A stretch of DNA of 64,000 nt from CAVRXT01 sp963725655 (GTDB lineage: Bacteria; Acidobacteriota; Terriglobia; Acidiferrales; UBA7541): the NCBI GenBank assembly GCA_963725655.1, contig CAVRYY010000003.1, positions 434,001-498,000 on the forward strand, given 5' to 3'. The position numbers and the translations under genes were made by a program. This document shows positions 45,331 through 54,874 of this stretch, piece by piece (position 1 is the first letter of the stretch; each line of letters begins with the position of its first letter). The notes under the pieces were generated by a model that was not told the DNA's origin, did no database searches, and saw only the letters and a program-made list of their open reading frames with translations.

Positions 45331-45599
45331 CGGCCACGCTGAAACGCACTACTTGAAACGTTCCAAATTCGCCATACAACAAGAGCGAGGGTCTGACGAT
45401 TCCACGAAAAACAATCTAAAACACCCCAACCCTTGATTGCGCGGGAACATATGACGTTTCAAACTAATTGTCAAGACTGTTTTTCTTCGGCCACAAGTTC
45501 CCCTTGTCCGCGGGCCACTCCGCCGACCCGCGTTTTGTAGTTGCATTACCGCCCGGCATCGGATTACTTCTCGGGTGAGCAATTTGGCTACCCTGGCTT

Positions 45600-46838
45600 T
45601 TGCCGGAGGAGAATCCAACGGTTCGAACGAGTCGCACTGCAATTCTGGTTCTTCTGCTGGCGGCCTGCCCTTGGGTTTTCGGCCGCCCCCAGAATCCTGT
45701 AACCCCATCCGCTGCAACGCCGCCGCCCGCGATCCATTCCGAAGCGACACCGAATCGCCGCGAGGGCTTCCTCGGAGACGACGCTTGCCAGCCCTGCCAT
45801 CGCGACAAATTCGAGACCTATCTTCAAACCGTTCATCATCTTACGTCTCAACTTCCTGCCAAGAACTCCATCGCCGGCCAATTTACCGCCGGCAAAAATA
45901 TCATGCAGACGTTTAATCCTGAGCTCTCTTTCCGGATGGACGCCCGGGACAAACGGTTCTATCAAACCGCCATACTCGAAAAACCCGGCCACACCACCCG
46001 CCACTCTGAGCCATTCGATCTGGTGGTCGGATCCAACACCAAAGGCCAGACTTATGCCTACTGGAAGGGTGACGAATTATACGAACTTCCGGTCTCCTAC
46101 TGGACCGAGCTTCACGAGTGGGTCAATAGTCCCGGATATGTGGACGGATCCGCTGATTTCGACCGGCCCATCACACCACGTTGCATCGAGTGCCATGGGA
46201 CATATATTCAGGCGCTCGAGACATCGCTAACCAGTAATCGCTACAACAAATCCAATCTCGTCCTGGGGATTTCCTGCGAGCGGTGCCACGGAGCCGGTGC
46301 CGAGCACGTGAAAAGCCGCGCTGCCACTTCGAGCGATTCAGGCAAGGCAAAACCCATGCCGCCGCTCAGCTCCACCCGCGAAAGGCAAATCGATGTGTGC
46401 GCCCAGTGCCACGGTGGGGTTGGTGAAGAAGTTGCTCCGCCGTTCTCCTTTAAGCCTGGCGACCAGCTTTCGAACTACATAAAACTGAAGCAAGCGGATC
46501 CCAACGATCGAGTCGATGTCCACGGCAATCAGGTTACCCTTCTCGAACGAAGCCTGTGCTTTCGATCCTCACCCGACATGACCTGTACCACCTGCCACGA
46601 TGTGCACTCTCCCGAGCGGCCAGCCGCTAGTTACTCCACCCGATGTCTGGGGTGCCACCAACCAGAGAAGTGTGGCATGTTCGCAAAACTCGGCCCGCAG
46701 ATCGCGGCAAATTGCATTGATTGCCACATGCCGGTGCAGGCATCCAGCCTGTTAGTTGTGGACGCGGACGACAAGCGGGTGAGCGCCAAAGTTCGCAATC
46801 ACTGGATCAAGGTCTATCCGGAATCTCAGCGGCGATAG
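45600..46838 (+). CDS. Seven-haem c-type cytochrome
   Basis: A roughly 412-aa exported multihaem protein. Seven CxxCH motifs are seen: CQPCH, CIECH, CERCH, CAQCH, CTTCH, CLGCH and CIDCH. The N-terminal hydrophobic signal (AILVLLLAACPW) is followed by the first haem in GDDACQPCHRDK and further His residues that may be distal ligands. The family resembles cytochrome c554-type proteins. The start is doubtful: TTG at 45600 is the only standard codon after the upstream stop, while a strong GGAGGAG (45605-45611) lies just inside the frame with no ATG/GTG/TTG after it. It is divergent from the TPR gene. The electron partner is unknown; a PQQ dehydrogenase lies 3.7 kb downstream. Confidence 0.85.
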   Translation: MPEENPTVRTSRTAILVLLLAACPWVFGRPQNPVTPSAATPPPAIHSEATPNRREGFLGDDACQPCHRDKFETYLQTVHHLTSQLPAKNSIAGQFTAGKNIMQTFNPELSFRMDARDKRFYQTAILEKPGHTTRHSEPFDLVVGSNTKGQTYAYWKGDELYELPVSYWTELHEWVNSPGYVDGSADFDRPITPRCIECHGTYIQALETSLTSNRYNKSNLVLGISCERCHGAGAEHVKSRAATSSDSGKAKPMPPLSSTRERQIDVCAQCHGGVGEEVAPPFSFKPGDQLSNYIKLKQADPNDRVDVHGNQVTLLERSLCFRSSPDMTCTTCHDVHSPERPAASYSTRCLGCHQPEKCGMFAKLGPQIAANCIDCHMPVQASSLLVVDADDKRVSAKVRNHWIKVYPESQRR

Positions 46839-47145
46839 CCTTAGCGATTTACCTTCCCTCATTGCACGCGAAAAAGCAGCGCGCTTTCGAGGCCCATACT
46901 GGCCCGGCGAATTGAGGTTGACGCAACCGGGCGTCGGGCGTATCGTCTTGCGCGGTAGAGGGGTGGCCGTTTCGAAGATGTGAAACGGCGCAGTGGCCGC
47001 GAAATTTGAAACCTTTCAATGCCGCCATTTCTTGCCCCGCCGTGGCTTCTTGGCTTTGTCGTGGTGGCCCTACGCCCAATTTTCCATGGTTCTTGACCTT
47101 TTCGGCAGAGGGCCGGGATTCGATTCGGCCTAACAGGAGGAAGAC
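46839..47145. other. Regulatory region of the SUMF1 fusion gene
   Basis: A 307-bp non-coding stretch. It holds an inverted pair GTTTC (46969-46973) / GAAAC (46982-46986) and the LacI-type palindrome at 47006-47019, and ends with the strong ribosome site AGGAGG of the next gene. Confidence 0.5.
47006..47019. promoter_or_regulatory. Candidate LacI-family operator
   Basis: TTGAAACCTTTCAA is a perfect inverted repeat (TTGAAA/TTTCAA around CC) and closely resembles the TGAAACGTTTCA consensus of many LacI-family repressors. It lies 127 nt upstream of the fusion gene, and the LacI-type regulator follows that gene. Confidence 0.55.
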
Positions 47146-49311
47146 GTGATCTCCAATATCGCCCGCTCGTTTTTTCTGGTGTTGCTTTGCGCCACCTTCG
47201 CTTTCGCCCAGGACACCAAGTTTGAACCCGTCCAGCAGCAGATCCCCGGGCCTGGCTGCCTGAACATGAAAGGCGCTTGGGAGGGCGGCACAAAGCCTTG
47301 TTCTGCCGAAGAGCACGAAACCTGGCTCGCCGACGTGCGCCACTGGCGCGAAGAAAGGCGCATCCGCATCGGCTACGAAGGGTCGCGCTACGATCTTCCT
47401 GCGCTGAAATGGACCCAATCGAGCTTCATTCAGCCCCAAATGATGGTCGAAGAGCGCTATTTCTACGACCCGGTTGCCAATCACTACACCGTGGACCGCT
47501 ATCTGGACGACCTGGAGAAGCGCTATGGCGGCATCGACGCCGTCTTGATCTGGCCCACCTATTCCAACATGGGGATCGACAATCGAGACCAGCACGACAT
47601 GATTCGAACTATGCCCGGCGGAATCGCTGGGGTGCGCCAGATGGTCGCGGATTTTCACCGCCGCGGCGTGCGCGTCTTGTTCCCTATGATGATGTGGGAC
47701 GAGGGGACGCGTGATCCTGGCAAGTCGTGGCCGGACGCGATCGCGTCGGTAATGGCCGAAATTGGCGCGGATGGCATCAATGGCGACACCCAGGACGGAG
47801 TTCCGCGGGCTTTTTCGGAAGCGGCGGATCGAATTGGCCACCCGCTAGCCTTCGAACCGGAAGGCGGCCCGGCCGATGAGGGCGTTGCCTACGACGTATT
47901 GACCTGGGGCCAGTATAAATTCCCGTTTGCGCCCGAGGTGGATCGTTACAAATGGCTGGAACCGCGGCACATGGTGAACATTTCCGATCGTTGGAACCGC
48001 GACAAGACCAGCGATCTGCAGTTCGCTTTCTTCAATGGAGTCGGGTGGGAGAGCTGGGAAAACATATGGGGCATCTGGAACGGTATTACCCCCCGCGATG
48101 CCGAAGCCACTCGACGCGTGGGAACCCTGGAACGGGGCATCGCGCCTTTCCTGGTCAGCCAGGATTGGGAACCGTTTTTCCCGACGCTGAGATTCGGATT
48201 GTTCTCGAGCCGCTGGCCGTTGGGAGACGACACGGTTTGGACCATCGTCAATCGTAACGAATACGACCTGTCCGGCCCGGAAATCGAACTGCCAGCACAG
48301 GAAGGAATGCATTACTACGACCTATATCATGGCGTGGAGCTCACTCCCGAGCCTCGCGGCGCAAAGATCGCGCTCGCGTTTGACCTGGAAGCCAATGGCT
48401 ACGGAGCGTTGCTGGCAACAAAATCGGCCCCCAGTGAGCCGATTAAAGCGCTGATGGGCAAGATGAAGACCATGACCGCGAAGCCACTGCAGAGCTTCTC
48501 GCATGAGTGGGCTTTCTTACCGCAGCAAATCACTCCAATTGCCGCCACCAAGCCTCCCTCGGGAACACCGGAAAATATGGTCAAGATCACCGGCGGAAAC
48601 TTCCGGTTTAAGGTGGAAGGTATTGAGATTGAAGGGTTTGACGATGTTGGCGTTGATGTGCAATATCCGTGGGAGGATTCTCCGCGCCGGTATCACGAAC
48701 GCATGATGGACCTGAAGCCGTTCTGGATCGATCAGTATCCCGTCACCAATGAACAGTTTAAGAAGTTTGTCGATGCTACCCACTATCACCCGCAGGACGA
48801 TCTGAATTTCCTTCACGACTGGCAAAATGGCACGTATCCTGCCGGCAGCGCCGATAAACCGGTAACATGGGTGGCCCTCGAGGATGCGCGAGCTTATGCC
48901 GCGTGGGCCGGCAAGCGTTTGCCGCACGAATGGGAATGGCAATACGCCGCTCAAGGCACGGATGGGCGCTTGTATCCGTGGGGCAACGAATGGGATGCAT
49001 CAGCGGTACCCGTGCCGGACAAAGGACGGACCATGCGTGGTCCGGACAGCGTCACTGCTCATCCGAAAGGGGCGAGCCAGTTCGGGGTGATGGATCTTGT
49101 CGGCAACGTGTGGCAATGGACCGAGGAGTTCGTCGATGACCACACCCGCGGCGGTATTTTGCGCGGGGGCAGCTACTATCAACCACAAGGGTCGATCTGG
49201 TATTTCCCGCAGGCCTACAAGCTCACGGAGCACGGCAAATTGGCAATGATGGCGCCGAGCAAAGATCGTTCCGGGGCGGTCGGTTTCCGTTGCGTCCAGG
49301 ACGCGCAATAA
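47146..49311 (+). CDS. Exported glycosidase-like / SUMF1-domain fusion
   Basis: A 721-aa protein starting at GTG 47146 with AGGAGG a few bases upstream. A signal peptide (ending FAFAQ) is followed by a TIM-barrel-like region (about residues 60-430; GGIDAVLIWPTYSNMGIDN, VLFPMMMWDEG, ADGINGDTQDG) suggestive of a glycosidase. The C-terminal 240 residues form a formylglycine-enzyme-type (SUMF1) domain (FWIDQYPVTNEQFKKFVDA, LPHEWEWQYAAQG, GNVWQWTEEF, ILRGGSYYQPQG, VGFRC). The paired active-site cysteines usual after RGGS are absent (YYQPQGSIWY). It probably binds or cleaves carbohydrate, with SUMF1 as a fold rather than a sulfatase-maturing enzyme. Activity is unproven. Confidence 0.78.
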   Translation: MISNIARSFFLVLLCATFAFAQDTKFEPVQQQIPGPGCLNMKGAWEGGTKPCSAEEHETWLADVRHWREERRIRIGYEGSRYDLPALKWTQSSFIQPQMMVEERYFYDPVANHYTVDRYLDDLEKRYGGIDAVLIWPTYSNMGIDNRDQHDMIRTMPGGIAGVRQMVADFHRRGVRVLFPMMMWDEGTRDPGKSWPDAIASVMAEIGADGINGDTQDGVPRAFSEAADRIGHPLAFEPEGGPADEGVAYDVLTWGQYKFPFAPEVDRYKWLEPRHMVNISDRWNRDKTSDLQFAFFNGVGWESWENIWGIWNGITPRDAEATRRVGTLERGIAPFLVSQDWEPFFPTLRFGLFSSRWPLGDDTVWTIVNRNEYDLSGPEIELPAQEGMHYYDLYHGVELTPEPRGAKIALAFDLEANGYGALLATKSAPSEPIKALMGKMKTMTAKPLQSFSHEWAFLPQQITPIAATKPPSGTPENMVKITGGNFRFKVEGIEIEGFDDVGVDVQYPWEDSPRRYHERMMDLKPFWIDQYPVTNEQFKKFVDATHYHPQDDLNFLHDWQNGTYPAGSADKPVTWVALEDARAYAAWAGKRLPHEWEWQYAAQGTDGRLYPWGNEWDASAVPVPDKGRTMRGPDSVTAHPKGASQFGVMDLVGNVWQWTEEFVDDHTRGGILRGGSYYQPQGSIWYFPQAYKLTEHGKLAMMAPSKDRSGAVGFRCVQDAQ

Positions 49312-49371
49312 TATGGCCGATTGAAAACCCGAAACGGGACCATCGCAACACACGGATAAAACGCAAGTCCA

Positions 49372-50397
49372 ATGCGTAACATAACCACCATGAAGGAAAT
49401 TGCCGAGCGGGCGCAGGTCTCGCTCGGCACTGTCTCAAACGTCGTCAACGGCACCACGCCCGTTCGCGAACATCTGCGCGAGCGGGTCCTGGAGGCAATC
49501 CGAAGCCTGGGATATCAGCCCAGCCAATTGGCGCGTGGGCTGCGGCGAAATTCCACCAACATGTTGGGTATGGTGATTCCCGACATCACTAACCCGTTCT
49601 TTCCCGGGGTGGTCCGCGGCGTTGAAGATGTCGCTTTTAAAGGTTCCTACCGGGTTGTCCTCTGCAATACCGATAATGACCCTGCCAAAGAGCAGGCCTA
49701 TCTCGATGAACTGCGATCGTATCGTCCCGCCGGCCTGTTAGTGATTCCCGCCGCAGAAAGCAACCTATCTGCGGAACTTGGGCTTCCCACGCCTTCGAGC
49801 GTGGCCGTTGTATGCATCGACCGCCGCCCGGCGGACTGGAAAGGCGACGCCGTTATGGTCGCCAACGAGGAGGGTGCTTTCCAGGCGACCGAGCACCTGC
49901 TCAAGATGGGCCACACCCGCCTGGCCACAATTTGCGGGCCTTCTCACCTGACTAACGCCACAGAGCGCCTGGCCGGATTCCGCAAAGCTATCGCCAAGCA
50001 AGGAATACGAATCGCGCCCGAATATATTCAGGAGGCGAAGTTCGATCGCGAGAGTGGTTATCGCAGCGCGATGTTGTTGCTCAGAATGTTGCCCCGTCCC
50101 ACCGCCATTTTTGCGGCAAACGACCTGCTCGCTTTGGGAGCGCTGCTGGCTACTAGAGAGTTGGGCTTGAATTGTCCCAAAGACATATCGATCATCGGGT
50201 TCGATAACCTGGACCTTGGGATGTTTACGGATCCGGCGCTTTCCTCGGTTCACCAACCCGGCTACCAAATGGGCGCTCGAGCTGCGCGCCTGATTCTGGA
50301 ACGGATCAAGGGTAACAAGGGACGCGCGCAACAGATCGTACTGCCCACCGAGCTCAAGGTCCGCAATTCCGTCGCTCCTCCGCCCACCGGCGAATGA
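49372..50397 (+). CDS. LacI-family transcriptional regulator
   Basis: A 341-aa repressor. The N-terminal helix-turn-helix (TMKEIAERAQVSLGTVSNVVNG, described: residues 6-27) and hinge helix (PSQLARGLR) are followed by a periplasmic-binding-protein-like ligand domain (about 62-335; MLGMVIPDITNPFFPGVVRG; FAANDLLALGAL; IIGFDNLDL). ATG at 49372 or 49390 may start it. It lies 60 nt after the SUMF1 fusion gene, whose upstream region has a LacI-type palindrome, so it likely represses that gene in response to a sugar. Confidence 0.9.
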   Translation: MRNITTMKEIAERAQVSLGTVSNVVNGTTPVREHLRERVLEAIRSLGYQPSQLARGLRRNSTNMLGMVIPDITNPFFPGVVRGVEDVAFKGSYRVVLCNTDNDPAKEQAYLDELRSYRPAGLLVIPAAESNLSAELGLPTPSSVAVVCIDRRPADWKGDAVMVANEEGAFQATEHLLKMGHTRLATICGPSHLTNATERLAGFRKAIAKQGIRIAPEYIQEAKFDRESGYRSAMLLLRMLPRPTAIFAANDLLALGALLATRELGLNCPKDISIIGFDNLDLGMFTDPALSSVHQPGYQMGARAARLILERIKGNKGRAQQIVLPTELKVRNSVAPPPTGE

Positions 50398-50577
50398 ACC
50401 GAAAATCCGGTCCCGAGATTTAGCACCCAGTCGTTTTTCTCGAAAACCTGCAGCGCTCGGCTTCGGATCTACCTTTCACAGCCATGCAGATTTTTAGCCG
50501 CGGCTGGTGTACCTTGTCGCCAGGCCATAGCGGCTATCCGAATGCGGCATACGTTCGGAAGCGGGGAACAGAAGAAA

Positions 50578-52539
50578 ATGACTCGAATCGTAGCGGCAGG
50601 CATTTTGGCGTTGGCCTGCGCAGCAATACCGGCGGCTATGGGCCAGTCGTCGCGACAAGCCAAAGAACCAGGCGACGATTGGGCCTACTACGGTCACGAC
50701 GCCGGCGGGATGCGTTATTCACCGCTGGCGCAGATCAATCGCGAGAACGTCTCCACTCTCAAGGTCGCCTGGACTTTTCACGTCGGCGATATTTCCGACG
50801 GCAGCGGCGGCAAGAAGCGCAGCGGCCTGGAAACAACGCCGATCCTGGTGGATGGAACGCTTTACCTCACCTCCGCGTTCAATCGTGTGTTTGCAATCGA
50901 CCCGGAAACGGGGAAGCAACGCTGGGTCTACGACCCGATGATTGAACTCGCCGGAGAATACGGGGATGGCCTGATTAATCGCGGCGTGGCCGCGTGGCTG
51001 GATGCCGCGCGGGCGAAAGGCAAATCCTGCCGGAGGCGCATTTTTGAAACGACCATCGATGCGCGCCTGATCGCGCTGGATGGCGCCACCGGCGAGCCGT
51101 GCATGGACTTCGGCAACCGGGGACAAATCAGCCTGCGTGACGTTGCCCGTTATATTCCCGGCCAATATCACATGACTTCTCCGCCCGCGGTAATCGACGA
51201 CGCTGTGGTGGTCGGATCCGCCGTTGACGACAACTCCCGCGCCGCCATGCCCAGTGGTGTGGTTCGCGCCTTTGACGCGCGCACCGGCGCGCTGCGCTGG
51301 AAATGGGAGCCGCTCCCGCCGAATACCGATGCCGCTTCTACGCCGCAGGACGCAGCCAAGACGTGGCGCACCGGCGCAGGCAACGCCTGGTCCGTTATGG
51401 TGGTCGATCCGGAACGCGATCTGGTGTTTGTCCCTACCGGCAGTGCCAGCCCCGACTACTACGGCGGCCTGCGGCCTGGCGACGACAAGTGGGCGGATTC
51501 CGTGGTGGCGCTGCGGGGGAAAACCGGAGAGCTCGTTTGGGGATTCCAGCTCGTGCACCACGATCTCTGGGATTACGATTCCGCTTCGCCGCCGCTGCTG
51601 GCCACTCTGCAGCACGATGGCAAAAACCTTCCGGTGGTGATTCAAGGCAATAAGACCGGCTTCCTCTTCGTTCTGAATCGCGACACCGGAGTTCCGGTAT
51701 TCCCCGTGGAAGAGCGGCCGGTGCCGCAGACCGACGTGCCGGGGGAAGTAACTTCTCCCACTCAGCCTTTTCCTTCGGCGCCGCCCTCTGTCGTGCCGCA
51801 AAAACTCTCCGCCGAGGATGCCTGGGGCATCACTCCGGAAGACCGCGAAGTTTGCCGGGAGCGTCTCAAGAGTCTCCGCAATGACGGGCTTTTCACTCCA
51901 CCGAGTGTGCGCGGCTCGCTGTCCCTTCCCGGCAATGTCGGCGGCATAAATTGGAGCGGCTATGCGTACGACCCGCAAAACAGTTTGCTGGTGGTTAACG
52001 CCAATAATTTGCCGTCCAAAATGGGAGTGATTCCGGCGGACAAATACTGGGACGCCGTGGGTCAAAACGCGGAGCCTGGCCTGGACTACACCCAGCAGGC
52101 CGGCGCACCGTTCGGCATGTTCCGCACTTTCTTGTTTGCCAAGGCGCATCGTCTCCCTTGCGCGCCGCCGCCCTGGGGCACTTTGAGCGCCGTGGATATG
52201 GCCACCGGCACGATTCGCTGGCAGGTTCCGCTCGGTTCACTCGCGCCCGCCAAGCCTATCGTTCCACAAGGAGCGCCGAGCCTGGGCGGTCCCATCGTCA
52301 CCGCCGGAGGATTGGTATTCATCGCCGGAACGATGGTTGATCCCTCGTTTCGTGCGTTCGACGTCGAAACCGGCAAAGAAATCTGGAAGGCTCAGCTTCC
52401 CACCAGTGGCGGGGCCACTCCGATGACCTACCAGACCCGCAAAGGTGGAAAGCAATTTGTGGTGATTGCTGCCGGAGGCCACCGCGGTGTTGCCGAGGAA
52501 CCCCAGAACGACTCGATCGTAGCGTTCACACTGCCCTAG
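50578..52539 (+). CDS. PQQ-dependent dehydrogenase (quinoprotein)
   Basis: A roughly 653-aa periplasmic enzyme with signal peptide (ending AAMGQ) and an eight-bladed quinoprotein propeller. DWAYYGHDAGGMRYSPLAQIN opens the domain. Blade motifs such as VYDPMIEL, LVFVPTGSASPDYYGG and HHDLWDYDSASPP match membrane-type glucose dehydrogenase and related enzymes. No N-terminal membrane domain is present. Start ATG at 50578 is preferred over 50542 because it gives a clean signal peptide and follows a purine-rich GGGGAACAGAAGAA. The substrate may be a sugar or alcohol. Electrons could go to a cytochrome such as the one at 45600, which is inference. Confidence 0.88.
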   Translation: MTRIVAAGILALACAAIPAAMGQSSRQAKEPGDDWAYYGHDAGGMRYSPLAQINRENVSTLKVAWTFHVGDISDGSGGKKRSGLETTPILVDGTLYLTSAFNRVFAIDPETGKQRWVYDPMIELAGEYGDGLINRGVAAWLDAARAKGKSCRRRIFETTIDARLIALDGATGEPCMDFGNRGQISLRDVARYIPGQYHMTSPPAVIDDAVVVGSAVDDNSRAAMPSGVVRAFDARTGALRWKWEPLPPNTDAASTPQDAAKTWRTGAGNAWSVMVVDPERDLVFVPTGSASPDYYGGLRPGDDKWADSVVALRGKTGELVWGFQLVHHDLWDYDSASPPLLATLQHDGKNLPVVIQGNKTGFLFVLNRDTGVPVFPVEERPVPQTDVPGEVTSPTQPFPSAPPSVVPQKLSAEDAWGITPEDREVCRERLKSLRNDGLFTPPSVRGSLSLPGNVGGINWSGYAYDPQNSLLVVNANNLPSKMGVIPADKYWDAVGQNAEPGLDYTQQAGAPFGMFRTFLFAKAHRLPCAPPPWGTLSAVDMATGTIRWQVPLGSLAPAKPIVPQGAPSLGGPIVTAGGLVFIAGTMVDPSFRAFDVETGKEIWKAQLPTSGGATPMTYQTRKGGKQFVVIAAGGHRGVAEEPQNDSIVAFTLP

Positions 52540-52953
52540 ATGATGCTTCGCGTGGTGCACCATGGCGCAGAGCCACGGCATATACCCACCACAAGAGTTG
52601 CGTTGGCCGATGCGCCACTTGCCGATGGCGAAGCACGAATAACTTCAGGCAAGTCGCGTTGCCGAGTGATTTCTGTTCCAGCGACTCTTGACATACTTGC
52701 AGCGCCACCGAGCTAACCTCCGCGCGGATATCTCTAGAAGTGAAGTCTGGTTATAGCAGCTACAGTACCGACCCACCCTATTCTTACTCGCGGTTCGCGA
52801 TTGTCTGCGCGGCCCTAGCAGCGGACTGAGCGCAAATGTTTTTCCACAGATTTTTCTGTGGCGGGGGCGAATTCATTGTGTCTCATGACGACGAGCAGGT
52901 TAGGATGCACCAACCAGCCGCTGAATCGTGTGTACGAATTGGGGACGTACCGA
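52540..52953. other. Intergenic region before the multicopper oxidase
   Basis: About 0.4 kb without a gene. TTGACA at 52687-52692 is a possible -35 word with only a weak -10 partner. A small hairpin lies at 52844-52861. Confidence 0.45.
52844..52861. other. Small perfect hairpin in the 5' region of the oxidase gene
   Basis: CCACAG pairs with CTGTGG around ATTTTT. It precedes the oxidase start by about 90 nt. It has no T-run after it, so it is not a standard terminator. Confidence 0.35.
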
Positions 52954-54801
52954 ATGGTCTTGTTTTGTCCGTTCGCTAAACGCTTATCATTGCGCTTACC
53001 TGTTGCTCTGTTGCAAAGGCTGGCCCTGGTAACGTTCGCCAGCTTATGCCTGGCCGCCGCGCGCCCGGCCCTCTACGCCCAGAATCTCTCAAACAATCCC
53101 TGCCCTCGCCCGGCCGTCGGAAGCGCGGTTCCAGAGCCCGAAGACTTGCGCAGTCAGAACGGGGTCCTCAAAGTGGATTTGACGATCCGCAATTATGCCG
53201 AGCCCAGCGGCACCATTCGCTACTGCTACGTTTATGGTGACGGCAGTCAATCACCCACGCTGCGCCTAAGTCCTGGCGACCTGCTGATCCTGCATCTGAA
53301 AAACGAATTGGCTGACGCCGAACATTCGGCCCCGCTCGCGAACCATAAGCACTCTCAAATCAAGTCTCAAAAAAATTCCGACCCCTGCACCTCCGCTTCC
53401 ATGACGTTGACCTCCACCAATCTACATTTCCACGGCCTCACTGTTCCTCCACTCTGCCATCAGGACGACGTCCTAAAAACATCCATTCAGCCAAGTGATC
53501 CGCCGTTCGAGTATCGCTTTCGCATTCCAGAGAACGAGCCCCCCGGGCTTTACTGGTATCACCCGCACATCCACGGGTTCAGCAAAGCGCAGGTTCTTGG
53601 CGGCGCCTCGGGCGCGTTGATCGTCGAAGGAATCGAGCGCGCCAATCGCGAATTGGCCGGGTTGCCGGAGCGCGTGTTTGTGATTCGCGATCAGGACTTG
53701 ATGAACCCCAAGGCTCCGCCCTCGAAATCGGAGCCGGTTGTGCCCAAGATGCTGATCGATCGCGACGGAGATTCCGCGAATACCGGCACAGGTTTCGGGA
53801 CGCCTGCCAAGGACCTCTCCATCAATTTTGTTCCGGTGCCTTATCCGGATTATCCGACGGCGGTGATCAAGATGAAACCGTCGGAACGGCAACTGTGGCG
53901 CGTGTTAAACGCCTCGGCCATCACCTACTTGAACCTGGCTGTTCTCTTTAAGCGAGCGCCGCAGCAGCTTGGAATCGTGGCCATCGATGGAGTGCCCATA
54001 AACGAGAATGGCAATGCCGAAAACAGCGTCGAGTGGCGCGATCGCATCGGAGTGCCGCCCGGCTCCCGAGTGGAATTCATCGTCAACGGCCCGCCCCTGG
54101 GCGTCACCGGGCTTTTCGTGACGCGCACCGTGGATACCGGATCGGGCGGCGAGAATGATCCGAACCGCGCGCTCTCCACAATTGTCGCAGCCGCAGATGC
54201 CCCGGAACCGCGCTCGATCTTGAACGCAAAACCAGAGCCGCTTCCGCCTCCCGCGCTGCCATGGCTGGGGAACGTCACTCCGGTTCGCGTTCGAAAGCTA
54301 TATTTTTCCGAAAAGCTGGAGGATCCAAAAAATCCCCTTAGCGCGACCACCTTTTATCTCACCGTCGAAGGGCAAACGCCCGCCGCCTTCGATCCGAATT
54401 CCGCTGAGCCGAACATCATCGTGAAGCAGGGGGACGTAGAAGATTGGATTATCGAGAATCGATCGAACGAACTGCATGACTTTCACATTCATCAGTTGCA
54501 TTTCATGCTCGTCGATTGGTCCGGGGTACCCGTAAATGAACCGTATCTTCGAGACACGGTGAACGTGCCTTTTTACGTTAACAAGATGTTGCAATACCCC
54601 AGCGTGCGGCTGCGCATGGATTTTCGGGATCCCAATACCATCGGCACCTTTGTTTATCATTGCCATCTGCTGGAGCACGAGGACGGCGGGATGATGGGCC
54701 TGATCCGGGTAGAGCCGGCGGACGCCAAAAAGACGCCGCTGTCGAGTGCCGCGCAGTCTTCACCCAGGCACTTGCCTGGCGATGTTGCCAGCGGGAATTG
54801 A
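52954..54801 (+). CDS. Multicopper oxidase (CotA/bilirubin-oxidase-like)
   Basis: A 615-aa exported oxidase with signal peptide (ending ALYAQ) and three cupredoxin domains. All copper-ligand motifs are present: HFHG (in LHFHGLTVPP), WYHPHIHG, HDFHIHQLHF and HCHLLEHEDGGMMG near the C-terminus, which includes the type 1 Cys and axial Met. ATG at 52954 with GGGGAC 7 nt before it is chosen over 52858. Laccase-like oxidation of phenols or metals with O2 is expected. It overlaps no gene; the phosphoesterase starts 73 nt later. Confidence 0.9.
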   Translation: MVLFCPFAKRLSLRLPVALLQRLALVTFASLCLAAARPALYAQNLSNNPCPRPAVGSAVPEPEDLRSQNGVLKVDLTIRNYAEPSGTIRYCYVYGDGSQSPTLRLSPGDLLILHLKNELADAEHSAPLANHKHSQIKSQKNSDPCTSASMTLTSTNLHFHGLTVPPLCHQDDVLKTSIQPSDPPFEYRFRIPENEPPGLYWYHPHIHGFSKAQVLGGASGALIVEGIERANRELAGLPERVFVIRDQDLMNPKAPPSKSEPVVPKMLIDRDGDSANTGTGFGTPAKDLSINFVPVPYPDYPTAVIKMKPSERQLWRVLNASAITYLNLAVLFKRAPQQLGIVAIDGVPINENGNAENSVEWRDRIGVPPGSRVEFIVNGPPLGVTGLFVTRTVDTGSGGENDPNRALSTIVAAADAPEPRSILNAKPEPLPPPALPWLGNVTPVRVRKLYFSEKLEDPKNPLSATTFYLTVEGQTPAAFDPNSAEPNIIVKQGDVEDWIIENRSNELHDFHIHQLHFMLVDWSGVPVNEPYLRDTVNVPFYVNKMLQYPSVRLRMDFRDPNTIGTFVYHCHLLEHEDGGMMGLIRVEPADAKKTPLSSAAQSSPRHLPGDVASGN

Positions 54802-54874
54802 TATTTTCGATTTTGTACGTCGTAAGGATTGCTTGATCCAAGTGCAATCCGGTATCTCACGAAAGGGAGGGAAA

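Noticed and set aside
46849..47841. 330-codon reverse frame antisense to the SUMF1-fusion gene
   Set aside because: It mirrors a clearly coding forward gene with signal peptide and domains; the composition (Arg, His, Pro, Gly) is that of a GC-rich shadow.
50719..52149. 476-codon reverse frame antisense to the PQQ dehydrogenase
   Set aside because: Shadow of a well-supported quinoprotein; no motif or ribosome site.
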